Below, piece after piece: positions 34,601 through 47,900 of a stretch of DNA of 64,000 nucleotides. The notes under the pieces were generated by a model. The model had not been told where the DNA came from. It worked only from the letters and a program-made list of their open reading frames with translations, and ran no database searches. How positions within the stretch are numbered: the stretch's first letter is position 1; each line of letters begins with the position of its first letter. The DNA lies in the NCBI RefSeq assembly GCF_032854445.1, contig NC_088304.1, positions 23,049,513-23,113,512 of the forward strand. The letters run 5' to 3'. The translations under genes were made by a program, and so were the position numbers. The DNA comes from Liolophura sinensis. Taxonomy: Eukaryota > Mollusca > Polyplacophora > Chitonida > Chitonidae.

Positions 34601-36349
34601 ACCTGACAGTGTGGAGTTAGCTGACAGGTGAGTGATGATGCACCTACCTGACAATGTGGAATTACCTGGCAGGTGAGTTATGATGTACCTACCTGACAGT
34701 GTGGAGTTAGCTGACAGGTGAGTGATGATGCACCTACCTGACAATGTGGAATTACCTGGCAGGTGAGTTATGATGTACCTACCTGACAGTGTGGAGTTAG
34801 CTGAGAGGTGAGTGATGATGTACCTACCTGACAATGTGGAATTACCTGGCAGGTGAGTTATGATGTACCTACCTGACAGTGTGGAGTTAGCTGACAGGTG
34901 AGTGATGATGCACCTACCTGACAATGTGGAATTACCTGGCAGGTGAATTATGATGTACCTACCTGACAGTGTGGAGTTAGCTGACAGGTGAGTGATGATG
35001 CACCTACCTGACAATGTGGAATTACCTGGCAGGTGAGTTATGATGCACCTACCTGACAGTGTGGAGTTAGCTGACAGGTGAGTTATGATATACTTACCAG
35101 ACAGTGTAGAATTACCTGACTGGTGAGTGATGATATACTTACCTGACAATGTGGATCTATCTGACAGGTAAGTGATGATGTACCTACTGACAGTGTGGAG
35201 TTAGCTGACAGGTGAGTGATGATGTATCTACCCGACAGTGTGGAATTACCTGGCAGGTGAGTGATGATGCACCCAACTGACAATGTGGAGTTAGCTGACA
35301 GGTGAGTGATGATGCACCCAACTGACAATGTGGAGTTAGCTGACAGGTAAGTGATGATGCACCCAACTGACAATGTGGAGTTAGCTGACAGGTAAGTGAT
35401 GATGCACCCAACTGACAATGTGGAGTTAGCTGACAGGTAAGTGATGATGCACCTACCTGACAGTGTGGAGTTAGCTGACAGGTGAGTGATGATGTACTTA
35501 CCTGACAGTGTGGATCTACCTGACAGGTGAATGAAGATGTACTTACGTGACCTATCGAAAATACCTGACAGGTGAGTGATGATGTACTTACCTGATCTAT
35601 CAGACATACCTGACAGGTGAGTGATGATGTATATATCTGACAGTGTGGATCCACCTGACTTGTGAGCGATCTACAAATATACCGATAAGTTATAATGTAC
35701 GCTTAGGAGCTTCCATCGCTTTTGAATCTGAAGTTGTGCATATTTTTCGCTGTACATGTCACATAATCATGTAACAATACATGATGATATAATAAAATAC
35801 AATGTTGAATTTCATATCACGAACACAGTGAATTTAGGAACAAATATAATGTTCTGAGCCATGCCTTTAGCATTAACATTTGCTGAAAAGAATAAAAAAA
35901 AGATTGAGCAGTAGACAACTTTCACGATTCTCCCCCTTAGCCTCGAGATTCTCGAAGGCCTGACAGTGCGAAGTCTCCACCCTAGCCACAGCCCTCATAT
36001 TGCCACTGTCTGGGACTACGGACCACCTATCCACAAAGAGCACTACCTGGCTGCTCTCATATCGAGCTTTCCTTCCGCAGCTGTGTATGACCAGCATACG
36101 ACAGATTTGCTCGCCTGGGTTTTGTGTTATGAGGACGGAGCTATGGCCCACCTGTACGTGAGTCCGTCCGTCTGTCGTAGAGGACTCGCCTCCCTCCTCG
36201 TCACCAGGCTTGCTGCTACCCTAAGGAACCAGGGGCGGACGCCGTACACATACATACACCCTGGCAATAAACCCTCTTACCATGCGAAACTGGGCTTCGT
36301 TGTGTTTCAGGAGAGACTGTCTTGGGCCTCCTGTGTCAAACAAACATGA
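31606..36349 (+). CDS. GLYAT-like N-acyltransferase, first exon not found
   Basis: Four exons are recognised: 31606-31722, 32655-32766, 33830-33953 and 35941-36349 (TGA stop). Phases agree (0, 1, 2), giving 253 residues. The family is glycine N-acyltransferase-like, which moves an acyl group from acyl-CoA to glycine or another amine. The first recognised exon has the N-terminal signature VDAWPEVTAVLICP (compare VDSWPDF.. in GLYAT). The last holds the GNAT half: TVRSLHPSHSPHIATVWDYG, a CoA-binding loop (VSPSVCRRGLASLLVTRL) and YTYIHPGNKPSYHAKLGF. Human GLYAT is 296 residues, so about 30-40 N-terminal residues are missing; no convincing exon was seen upstream. The intron before the last exon is nearly all minisatellite made of the preceding donor. 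Confidence 0.85.
33045..33335 (+). mobile_element. SINE family B, inverted relative to the other copies
   Basis: Reads AATCAAACCCGGGTCTGGCG, CGATACCAAAGAGTTTAAA, CTGGTTGGCCCGATGTCTTT and CCTCGTCGTCGTATGACT, the reverse complement of the copy at 63.24 kb. It lies in an intron of the GLYAT-like gene, same strand. Confidence 0.75.
33915..35670. repeat. 45-bp minisatellite of amplified 5' splice sites in the GLYAT-like gene
   Basis: About 39 tandem units. The first unit is the last 39 bases of the exon ending at 33953 plus the first 6 intron bases (CTGACAG|GTGAGT). Later units keep this organisation: GATGATGTACCTACCTGACA, GTGTGGAGTTAGC, TGACAGGTGAGT. Nearly every unit therefore carries a consensus donor. 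Phase and frame require the first donor: reading on gives GAC AGG TGA. The minus strand is open for 289 codons through the array because the unit is 45 bp; I do not call that a gene. Confidence 0.95.
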
Positions 36350-36492
36350 CCAGGATGTGACAATGTCAAAAATACTCGCTGAAATTGATATACTGGCTTA
36401 AGAGCTCAGCATGGTTCTTGACAGCCAAACATATAACATTTTTTTTATATTAATATGTAGCTCTAACAATGAAATGTCGATATAATCAGTAT

Positions 36493-36700
36493 TACCGCCA
36501 GCATTATGGTGGGAAGAAACCAGGCAGAGCCCGGGGGAAAACCACGACCATCCGCAGGTTGCTGACAGACCCTCCCACGTACGCCCGGAGAGGAAGCCAG
36601 CATGAGCTTGACTCGAACTCACAGCGACCACTTTGGTGAGAGGCTTCTGGGTCATTACGCTGCGCTAGCGCGCTAACCAACTGAGCCACGGAAGCCCCCA
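36493..36700 (-). mobile_element. SINE family A, lacking its 3' tail
   Basis: Runs from CCGCCAGCATTATGGTGGGA to CCAACTGAGCCACGGAAGCC. The final 60 bp or so of the 3' end are absent. Confidence 0.9.
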
Positions 36701-38190
36701 TCCCTTATAAATCTTGCTTACGTTGATGAGGAAATTATTATTTTTACCCAATCAAATCCCGATTACAGGATGAATTATATTTTGCACCCTCGGTGCACAA
36801 TTTTATTCTAAAGACAATTTTTGGAGCGTTACATGCGTCATGGTTAAAACAATAACTTTGTCTTCTTATTTCCGGATACTTTACCTTGATATGGACCAAA
36901 TAAAAACATTGGTTTGTCCTGCGTTGAAAATAGTGTACTGGATACATGTATGGGGGGAGACGATTTTGGACAGGTAGGTCGTGGGTTCCTGTCCGAATTT
37001 GTAATTTCTATGCCGCCAAATTAATTTTTGTCTTAAATTCAATTTAGAAATAACGAATTTATAACATCCGGATTACTGTTTGGGAAAAAACCATATCTAC
37101 CAAGGCCGCACAAACAGCGTGAGTGGATAAACTGCAAACTCTCTGTCAAAGGTCGGGTTTGAACCCGCACCTGAAAAAGGAAAGCTATTTGATTAATCAG
37201 TTTTTTCTCAGAGTATAGTTCTGTTATATTGTGTTAATAATAAATATTTGTATTATTGAAGTAAAATATACCTGATTCGTATGATGATATCATCCTGAAT
37301 TATGTGTTGTGCTATACTACACTAATGTACTGATATGTTACTGTTGATAGAGCGGCGTAGGGCATTTTTTCATCGTATGTTACCCGTGCGATATTTTGTA
37401 CGTTACCGTACCATTGTCCTATATGTGCGATTGTCGTACATGTACGATATCTTTGTTAAACTGAGACCTGGGCCCAGTTTCACAAAGCGGCGTACGAAAT
37501 TTTTTGTTATCGTATAGGCCTATACACTTGTCGTATTCAGCACATTTATTGTTAGATGTGATAGTCCGATGTGCATAATGTGATCTCTGTTTTGTTGTCA
37601 GTGTTGTTTGAATTGAATCTTTGCTAAAGATCATTCACAAGCGTCAGTGTGAGGTCGCGTGCTCGAATCCGGCTTTGGTCATGACTTTGTCAAATACTGA
37701 TGAAAGATTGTGACGAAAGATTTCCCAAAGCCCTCTGAATTTGCCCCCCATCCATAAATCTGATGACCGCGGTCAAAAACTTCAAGATTGCGTTAGGTAA
37801 TTGCCTAACGTTATAGCCGTTTTCCATTCATTCAAGTTCAGGCCTGTAGTGCTATATACTTTGATTTACTTTTGAAAAGGTCAAACAAGAATGAGTGCTT
37901 CTTCACCCGGAGGAAGTATATAGGCAATAGTGTCATATTCGTCACTGCAATAATTAATCATTTATCGTTAAGACACATTATATGTTGGGATAATCTGTGA
38001 CGTTTAGGCATTTCTACAGCGTCGCTTTGTATATCAAATCAAAACACGCTCAGGTCTAATATTATACAATATACACGTTGCCTTTGTTGCACGTGCTAAC
38101 ATTACCATGCCGACATGTTCGGACTCGATAACCAACGGTAACTAAAGGACTGGGTGTTCGCAGGATTGATAGACGCCCCTGTGAGGATGA
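36701..38190. other. Intergenic; possible decayed repeat near 37.35-37.62 kb
   Basis: AGCGGCGTAGGGCATTTTTT and AGCGGCGTACGAAATTTTTT form a loose direct repeat around 37.35 and 37.49 kb, and CCTGGGCCCAGTTTCACAAA nearby resembles ends of invertebrate repeats. No exon recognised. Confidence 0.35.
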
Positions 38191-38194
38191 CTCG

Positions 38195-38358
38195 TTCGAC
38201 CAATGAACCGAGTCCTGTGATAAGCCATGGGTGACAACCTAACAAACAGATAGCCGCATATAAGTTGCCTGTAGTAGGGTGTTACGTAGAGCACAACACT
38301 CAGCCACAGAGAAGTCGATTGGGTAGAGGAATTCTAATTGTTGCGAACCAAACGCCAG
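38195..38358 (+). promoter_or_regulatory. Putative promoter and 5' UTR exon of LC8 copy 4
   Basis: A CCAAT box (CGACCAATGAACC, 38200-38204), a TATA-like CATATAAG (38259-38264) about 55 bp on, and about 95 bp later a strong donor (AAACGCCAG|GTAAGT, exon end 38358). It would splice to the acceptor at 39991 just before the ATG of LC8 copy 4. The GC-rich block shared by the other three LC8 upstream regions was not seen here. Confidence 0.5.
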
Positions 38359-38631
38359 GTAAGTGAACCTTTCATCCACCAGATTTTTTACAGCCTTATA
38401 GTCATTCAAGTTTGCCCTGTGCTAAATTTTGTGAATGTCTCATTTGTAAGTTGTATATCTAAACGTCCTGCATTTAGTGACCGGCGTTTTACACTCTGCG
38501 CGGTCACGTCGGATCTACCCGATCGAGGCTATATGGTAATTAAATACCCTTAGTCTGGTAACAGCTGTCAGCCCCCTTGACTGATAAAGTAGGTTATATG
38601 GCCATGTGGTAGCCCCAATTTAACTCACTAA

Positions 38632-38735
38632 TTTAATTTATTTATTTATTTCATTGATGTTTTTACGCCGTTCTCAAAAGTATTTCACTTCATTGACGGC
38701 GGCCAGCATTATGGTGGAAGGAAATCGGCCAGAGT
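38632..38735 (-). mobile_element. SINE family A, 3' fragment
   Basis: TTTATTTATTTATTTCATTG through GCCAGCATTATGGTGGAAGG. It lies in the presumed 5' UTR intron of LC8 copy 4. Confidence 0.8.
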
Positions 38736-39214
38736 AAACTTAATGAACCTCATGTTAAGATTTCATATAGATAAATGTTATCGTGTGACACGCCCTTGAT
38801 TTGAAATTGAAAGTCGGGATAACGGTTATGTTTGTTTCAACTTCAAACAGGTTAAGCTCAGCATTAACTATTGTTAATAATAGATAGACGGTTTATTATA
38901 TAGGCCGATTGTCTATGGCAGGCTAAGTTAGGCTCATCTTGATTTTGACACGCGCAGGCACATATGCTCTCTCCATTTCATTGGAAGCCTGTAAAGCGGT
39001 ATAAATCTAGAACCTGAAGTATAACCCCATACTACACTTGTGATTACAATCAGTTCCTAAAAGAACACAAAATCGTCGCTGATTGGCTATCAGTGGAGAT
39101 AGGGTTTGCCAGGTTAAATCTTGCAGCCTTCGTCACGCTTTAATAAATGTACGTCAATCTGTATTTGTATGTTGAATGTTTTCGCTCTTAACTTAGCAAG
39201 AGCTTAATCTATAA

Positions 39215-39458
39215 TTATTTATTTATTTGACTGGGGTTTTACCCCGTACTCAACAATCTTTCACTTATACGACGGCGGCCAGCATTATGGGTGGGAAAAC
39301 CCACGACCATCCGCAGGTTGCTGGAAGACATTCCCACTTACGGCCGGAGAGGAAGCCAGCATGAGCTGGACTTGAACTCAACAGCGACCGCATTGGTGAA
39401 AGGCTCCTGGGTCATTACACTGCGCTGGCGCGCTAACCAACTGAGCCACGGAGGCGCC
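39215..39458 (-). mobile_element. SINE family A, near full length
   Basis: Tail complement at the left and CCAACTGAGCCACGGAGGCG at the right, with a short internal deletion around GGTGGGAAAACCCACGACC. Confidence 0.93.
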
Positions 39459-39591
39459 TACTTCAGCTATAAACCATTAGTTTATTCTCTGTCACATGAA
39501 TATACTGCTTTATTTGCGTTGGATTTAATACTCCTTCCTTCATATAGACCCTCATGAGGTATAGGTTTTTGTGAAAGTAAGCATATATATT

Positions 39592-39822
39592 ATGGCTAGT
39601 GAAGCGCAATGATCCAGGCTCCTTTCACCAACGGGACCGCTTAGAGTTCAAGTCCAGCTCATTTTGGCTTCCTTTTCAGTTGTACGTGGGAATGTCTGCC
39701 AGCCACCTGGGGATGGTCGTGGGTTTCCCCTGCGCTCTGCCGAGTTTCCACCCAGCATAATGCTGGCCGCCGTCGTATAAGTGAATTATCTTCAGTACGG
39801 CGTAAAAAACCGATCAAATCAA
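39592..39822 (+). mobile_element. SINE family A, 5' end diverged
   Basis: CGCAATGATCCAGGCTCCTT, then box B (GAGTTCAAGTCCAGC) and the body to GTACGGCGTAAAAAACC; the poly-AAATA tail is nearly lost. Confidence 0.85.
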
Positions 39823-40000
39823 CAGAAGGGCGTTTTGTTGCCAAACGTATATTTGGCAAGACCAACGCAGTATGCTGGCGTGTAACTGTGTATACCCAGC
39901 GTGCGTTCACATGGCCGTTTCTTGTGCGCAACTCACTGCCGTGGACATGCAACATACTTTCATGAATCAACCATTCTTCTCTTTTTTTCAGATCGTGAAA

Positions 40001-40269
40001 ATGTCAGACCGCAAGGCCGTGATCAAGAATGCCGATATGGCAGAGGACATGCAGCAGGACGCTGTAGATTGTGCCACTCAGGCCATGGAAAAATATAACA
40101 TCGAAAAGGACATCTGTGCTTACATCAAGAAGGAATTCGACAAAAAGTACAACCAACGTGGCATTGCATTGTGGGTCGTAACTTTGGCAGTTACGTCACG
40201 CACGAGACGAAACATTTCATCTACTTCTACATGGGACAAGTGGCGGTGCTGCTCTTCAAATCTGGATAA
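40001..40269 (+). pseudogene. DYNLL: Dynein light chain LC8, copy 4, frameshifted
   Basis: Starts [20 protein letters not shown] with an acceptor (TTTTTTTCAG) ending 9 bases before the ATG, as in the other copies. It is 269 bases long where the others have 270: one C is missing at about 40153 (AACCAACG versus AACCCAACG). The frame shifts after KKEFDKKYN and ends at another stop, losing the target-binding half. Ala is also replaced by Cys in [10 protein letters not shown]. The DNA after the deletion still matches the other copies closely and keeps the original stop, so the break is recent or a sequencing error. The gene points the opposite way to the other three. Confidence 0.85.
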
Positions 40270-41370
40270 ATGACTTAGAATGACACATAAAATCTTTAAT
40301 ATATTATTCCTCATTTTGAGTGAAAAAGTTCGACCAAAGATCCCTGAAATGATACAAGTGTGTGCAAGCTACGGACAAACACCGGATGGTGGTTGTACAA
40401 GGAGATGTTAGGAAATGCCATTATCTTTTGTGCAATAATTTATATGTTCAGTTTATTCATTAATGTACAAAATGCCAACCAAATACTGACCATTTACGTC
40501 ATATCTTGAACAAATGCATTGTACATGCCTATATGACTATCAATGGACGTCTGTTGCTATTACACAATAAACACAACAATTGTTGCTAGGCGCTTGTAAT
40601 ATAGACTATACCGGTAAACTTGAAAATCCAAAGAAAATGGCCAGATATATGTAATCTATACCATTGCAAAACTGCTCATCACATCGGTGCCAACGTCTCA
40701 CCTTTATACATTTTGCCTTGTGATTCCTCCGGAAACGTGATCGTATTAAACTATTTATTATTTATAATCCATAATTTGAACATTAAAAAGTCTTCTATAC
40801 TATTTCCAAATGCATGAATTGTTTTTGTTTGCGTTCTTATATGTTACACAAGATATAGGGCACAAAAATGCCTGTGTTAAAACGTTATCTTGGCTGCCCT
40901 AGCGTTTTCTATGCTCTTGACAGTGAGGACGCATGTTCGAATCCAGCTGACGTTAGTTTGCGTTTCATACGTCACCGGTTTCGTGATAAATCGGCAGGAT
41001 ATACCTGAAAAAAGTAAACGTCAGTGGAAAGATAACTGGAAGCTATATTCAGATATATTCCTTTATCTTTTTCACATTTTGGCAGTTAATGAACTGTTTG
41101 AATTCTAATGAACCACATATGTTATGTTGGACCCCAGTGATGTGAAATGGTGTTGTGAATCTTAACAGCTTAACGCATACAAATCCAGGTCAAAACTGAT
41201 CAAAAACTGCTTCAAAATGTCCATCACCTCATAGAATTCAAGCAATAGTCCTTCCACTCTTGCTGGCTTTTTTCCCTTTAAATGTACTCTATCAAACAAG
41301 TAACGCATCTATAGCTGTCATTTGGTGACGACACCAAATACAGCGAAGAAGGCCCAGTGACCTTGGCCCA
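40270..41370. other. 3' flank of LC8 copy 4 and intergenic DNA
   Basis: Contains a possible polyadenylation signal (CACAATAAACAC, about 40.57 kb) for LC8 copy 4. No other gene or repeat recognised. Confidence 0.4.
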
Positions 41371-41512
41371 TTGTTCAACAGTGTATTAAAACTTCCTGGT
41401 ATCAAATCCCAGTATTAACTTTACTCTGGACTAAAGTGCAATTAACTTTGTACTGGGATTAAACTGATATTGAGATTTAAATCTGGTTTAAGTTTAATAC
41501 ACGTTTGAACAA
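41371..41512. mobile_element. Short foldback MITE, 142 bp
   Basis: TTGTTCAACAGTGTATTAAA at the left pairs with TTTAATACACGTTTGAACAA at the right, with further pairing inside (AATCCCAGTA and TACTGGGATT). No coding capacity. Confidence 0.75.
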
Positions 41513-41599
41513 CTGACCTTATTAAGCTTATGCTGCTTGTTTTATGAATTCTTGCGTTCTGACTTTCTCCCTGCGTGACTTTGGCGGAAACTTACGCCG

Positions 41600-42279
41600 T
41601 ATTAAAGATTGCATGACACGTTTGGTTCATATGTCTTAAAGAAAAAGACCCTCAAAAGTCGAAGTAAGCATCACTATATAGATCACTATGCATAAATATA
41701 CTTTCATATTATTTTTTTTAGATTTTTGAGAAAAGGCTAAAGGTGCTCAAACATTCTAAGGTGGGCTTTATGGACCATACTATATCAGAGGTTAAGAGCT
41801 CCGAGTTCACAGGAAGTATTTTTCAACTCTAATCACGACACTGAATGTTGGGATAACGGTTTTTACCGTTATGAGTGAAAGATTACTGAAATAATGTTAC
41901 CAAATGTTCCTTCCTTCTGGTGAACATCAAGAAAGGCAGATACCGTCCGTATGGCTCATAAAGTCCATGATAGTTTTCAAATATGTGAATGCCCTTTCAA
42001 CAATCCTTAAAAACTCTGAAAGAATAAATGCAGGTATTTTTACGCATAGTTTTTTCATTTGTCTGTAAGATGAACCTTACTTCATATTTTAGATTTGTTT
42101 TATTTTAATATGCAGTTTAGAATGTGACATTATCAAACTAAAGTTCAAAAACCTAAAGCCTTCTTCTAGAAGCGTTAAGATGGCTTTTACAGTTTCCCTG
42201 GGGCTCTAAAGGTCAAAGTCGGTCTGAACTAAACTGATGGCTGAAACTGACACCGTATTAAAGGATGCATGACACGTCT
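41600..42279. repeat. Segment bounded by a 25-bp direct repeat
   Basis: CCGTATTAAAGATTGCATGA at 41.60 kb and CCGTATTAAAGGATGCATGA at 42.25 kb, both continuing CACGT, are in the same orientation about 650 bp apart. A related TTAAAGGATACATGAAGTGT occurs at 59.02 kb. This may be an old repeat with a recurrent end motif. Confidence 0.4.
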
Positions 42280-42281
42280 GT

Positions 42282-42478
42282 TGTATGAGTGATGCTAGAA
42301 TGTACTAGTATTTTGTTAGTATTAATTAATATTCTGTCATATTCAACATAATAGCCTGTTAATCTAATAGAATCTTTATATTAAAGTAATAGAATATGTG
42401 TGTTATTTTTAACAGAACAATCCGCGGCAATAGGATTCGGACAACAGACTTTCTCTTAAAATTCACAGATTAGTTTTT
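42282..42478. mobile_element. MITE-like AT-rich element, copy 2
   Basis: GTTGTATGAGTGATGCTAGA opens it as in the 27.1-kb copy; the internal CATATTCAACATAATAGCCT block is inverted relative to that copy. Confidence 0.5.
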
Positions 42479-42624
42479 GAATGAAGGGATACAATAACAA
42501 TCGTGTTCAATCGTAAGACGACAATTCATTTTTATTGTCAATTTTACATAAAGAGACCACCTGGTGAATATCTTGCATATTCCTGCCTAAGAAAGTTCAT
42601 GTCTAAGAAAGTTATATTTTTTGT

Positions 42625-44498
<1,874 letters not shown>

Positions 44499-44511
44499 AC
44501 TTGTGCCGTGG

Positions 44512-44771
44512 GGGCCACCGTGGCTCAGTCGGTTAGCGCGCTAGCGCAGCGTAATGACGCAGAAGCCTCTCACCAATGCGGTCGCTGTGAGTTCAAGTCC
44601 AGCTCATGCTGGCTTCCTCTCCAGCCGTAAGTGGGAAGGTCTGTCAGCAACCTGCGGATGGTCGTGGGTTTCCCCTCGGGCTCCGCCCACCATAATGCTG
44701 GCCGCCGTCGTATAAGTGAAATATTCTTGAGTACGGTGTATAACACCAATCAAATAAATAAATAAATAAAT
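44512..44771 (+). mobile_element. SINE family A, full length, with 13-bp target-site duplication
   Basis: A young-looking copy: ACTTGTGCCGTGG is repeated exactly at 44499-44511 and 44772-44784. Box A and box B are intact (TGGCTCAGTCGG, GAGTTCAAGTCC). It lies about 200 bp upstream of OGFOD2 exon 1. Confidence 0.96.
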
Positions 44772-44973
44772 ACTTGTGCCGTGGAAATTAAACCATAACA
44801 CGACGGGTAAAAGCATTAAAACAAATTTCAAGGCGGAGCACGGTTGCAGAAATATGTCAGTGGAATCAGCCGCTTGGTCACATGATACATCACGTGACAA
44901 GTACATACGGGGAATCCCCGAAGTTTTCGAAACTGACATGTCGACAGTGCTGTAAAATGTGGCAGGAATAAGG

Positions 44974-47900
44974 ATGGAAGCAGGCGTGAGGCAGAACGAG
45001 AGCAAATCGTACAGATGCCTTTGCTATTTCACAAACAACATTTACCTCAGACAATATGGTGTGCACGTATCGTATGCCAACGAGAGCCAGTTCTGGAACG
45101 ACTACGGACAGGTGCGTGTTGTTGTTGTAGGATGTACTAGTTGATAGAGGCCAGATTTAGCCTAGTATATGGACCTACACTTAGACGTTCTTGTACCTTG
45201 TGCAGAGTTTGGCCTGTTTTGTAATCTACCTAGATGGACACGGTCCAAAAATGTTTTAACAGTTTACTAAGTCCAATCTAAGTCCAATTTGGATGGAGTA
45301 ATAGTTTTAGTAATTTAGAAACAGAAAATCAATTATCGAGCTTTCTTTGAAAATGTTTCAAAACGCCTGATTTAGAAGAAGTACAGTTGTAGTAGCCATA
45401 AAATTAATTTATTTACTTCTTTGATTGACGTTTCACGCGGTACTCCAGAATATTTAATTTTTACTACAATGGCCAGCATCATGGTGGGAGGAAACCAGGC
45501 AGAGCGTGGGGAAAACCCGTATCAATTTCGTAGGATGCTGACAGATTGTACAGCCAGAAACATAGCCCAAAATTAAATTTTTTTTTATTCACAAATTTCG
45601 AACTGTATTTCTGCTTTCTTAGTGTTGTTGATGTAGGCTTACAGTGGTGTGCTTAACTCGAATTTCAAACTATAAAATACTGATATACACTGCTATTAAT
45701 ACTGTTAGTCGGGAAAGTAATGTCGTATTACCTGTATTGTAGGTGCTACTTCAAAGAGGCTGTGACACTCAGGCAAAAAGACTGGAGGTTAATAAGGAGG
45801 TAATTAGTCAGACAGTGAAGGAGAAAATATATGAATTCACCATATATAAAACCCGTCAATATAGCTTGACAAATGAATATATAATTTGCTGTTGTGCTGA
45901 CAATATATCCCCATCTTGGAAAGCTATAGTCAGTCACCAATGCATGTTAGTTAGTAGCATTATAATGCTGATTTCAGTACTTCTGCATACAAGTACCAAG
46001 AAATGAATGAGTTGTTATACGTGTTGACTACAGTACGTGACCTGAGGAAATGAGCTTTTGGTGAAGTTTTCACAGATGAGATCAACATTCAACAGAAACT
46101 GATGTACCTATATATCGGTAATCGCAGTTCACAGCACTCAGTACCCCGTGTGTCGTATATCCACCAATAGCATAACAAAGGGCGTGAACTGTGATTCCTG
46201 TCCACTCTGTTTTCACAATGCTATTGCTCTTGGGTTATTGCCCTGAAGTCTGAAAATCTGGTGGAAATTAAAGCTAGAATTGATAATGAATACTTACCCT
46301 AATAGTTCAGTTAACACGTTGTTTAATATTGAGAGAAAAGGATATAAAATTTCCCCATGAATGCATGTATATTTTTGATGTGTATATATCACAGTTCGTA
46401 AGCTGTAGTGAGTCCCATGTGACCCTTTTTTGTGTATGGATGATGAAGAGCCCTGTATGAATAAGCAAAGACTTGGTCTGCTTAGGCTTATTGGACTGGT
46501 ACATTTGTATTAATGATGACATGATTGTGACCACATGTGGGAAAAATTGAAGGTTCTGATCCGAAACTTAAAATGTGACATTTTAACCGTGTAACTGCAG
46601 AGTTTATTTATTTATTTATTTGATTGGTGTTTCACTCCGTACTCAAGAATATTTCACTTATACGCCGGCGGCCAGCATTATGGTGGGTGGAAACCAGGCA
46701 CAGCCCAGGGGAAACCCACGACCATCTGCAGGTTGCTGAGAGACCTTCCGACGTACAGCTGGAGAGGAAGCCAGCATGAGCTGGACTTGAACTCACCTTG
46801 GCAGCATTGGTGAGAGACTGCTGGGCGCTAACCAACTGAACCGAAGGCCCCCTGTAACTGCAGAAAGAAATTTTATAAAATGCAACACAAAATGATGCTT
46901 TTTGAGAGCTTTCAAGCTTGTAAATGGAAGAAATTTGTATGAAAACTGACTCTTTTGGGTGAAATTAAAACCATAATATTTTTGCTCAGTTTACTTGGTA
47001 GCTTTAATAAAGATTAGTTTGGATGCTCAACAGTCTGGAGTATTCGGGAATTAAAATGACTCTAGATACATGGCACTGGTCATCATTATGTTATATTGCC
47101 ACAGATTCAAGCAGAAGTAAAAAGACGAAGAAACTTTGGAAGAGAAAGTGTTCAGCGCAGAGAAACCATCCACAAGCTTTATAAACCTCTGTACCCAGAT
47201 ATATTCACCTTACAGGTAGGTCACTTTGAAACAGATTGGTAACATAACGCCAAAACACTGGTACAAATACCTTCAGCATAAGTGACTTTCGCATTTCAGA
47301 CAGAAATGTCACAAGATCTTTCAATACACAGGAGCTGGATGCTAATTTTCACTCAACAGACTATGCTTTAATCTGCCGAAGGCATGCTTACTACATTAAA
47401 TAGTTTTTTCATTGAAATTCTGGATTGGAAAATGATACCCTTTCACAGTAACTAGTAAAAACAATGGAGAAACTGACAGTTCCAAGTGGAAAGCTGCTCT
47501 TTGAATTGTTGCCATTTTATTAGCCCTGAAATGCAGCTGTAACCACAAACTCCAAGGGTCAATGGGTGCTAATTTGACCACTGCTGCACTTTTGTGGTGA
47601 GTGTGGTGGTGCACATCCTGAAATGCCAAAGTCGCGTGGTGTTATTGATAAAATTGATTGTTAGGTGCTTAACGCTCTATTCAAGAATTTTTGTGACAGC
47701 GTTCATTTTCGTTCATTACCTACCACCAGGTACCTAACCAACCTGCTGACCTAAAGCTGCAGTGAAAACGGAGAGAACTGGTTTTGATCAAGGACCTGAT
47801 TTATCAAATGTCTTAAGACTGGAGTCAAAAATTAAAACACAGCTACAGTTAAAATGTGTTTCTCTAGGAAGTATAAAATTTCTATATTCATTCTTTACTG

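Noticed and set aside
34280-35149. 289-codon open frame on the minus strand with a 15-residue repeat
   Set aside because: It is the reverse of the 45-bp splice-donor minisatellite; the unit length keeps any stop-free frame open. No promoter, splice or domain support.
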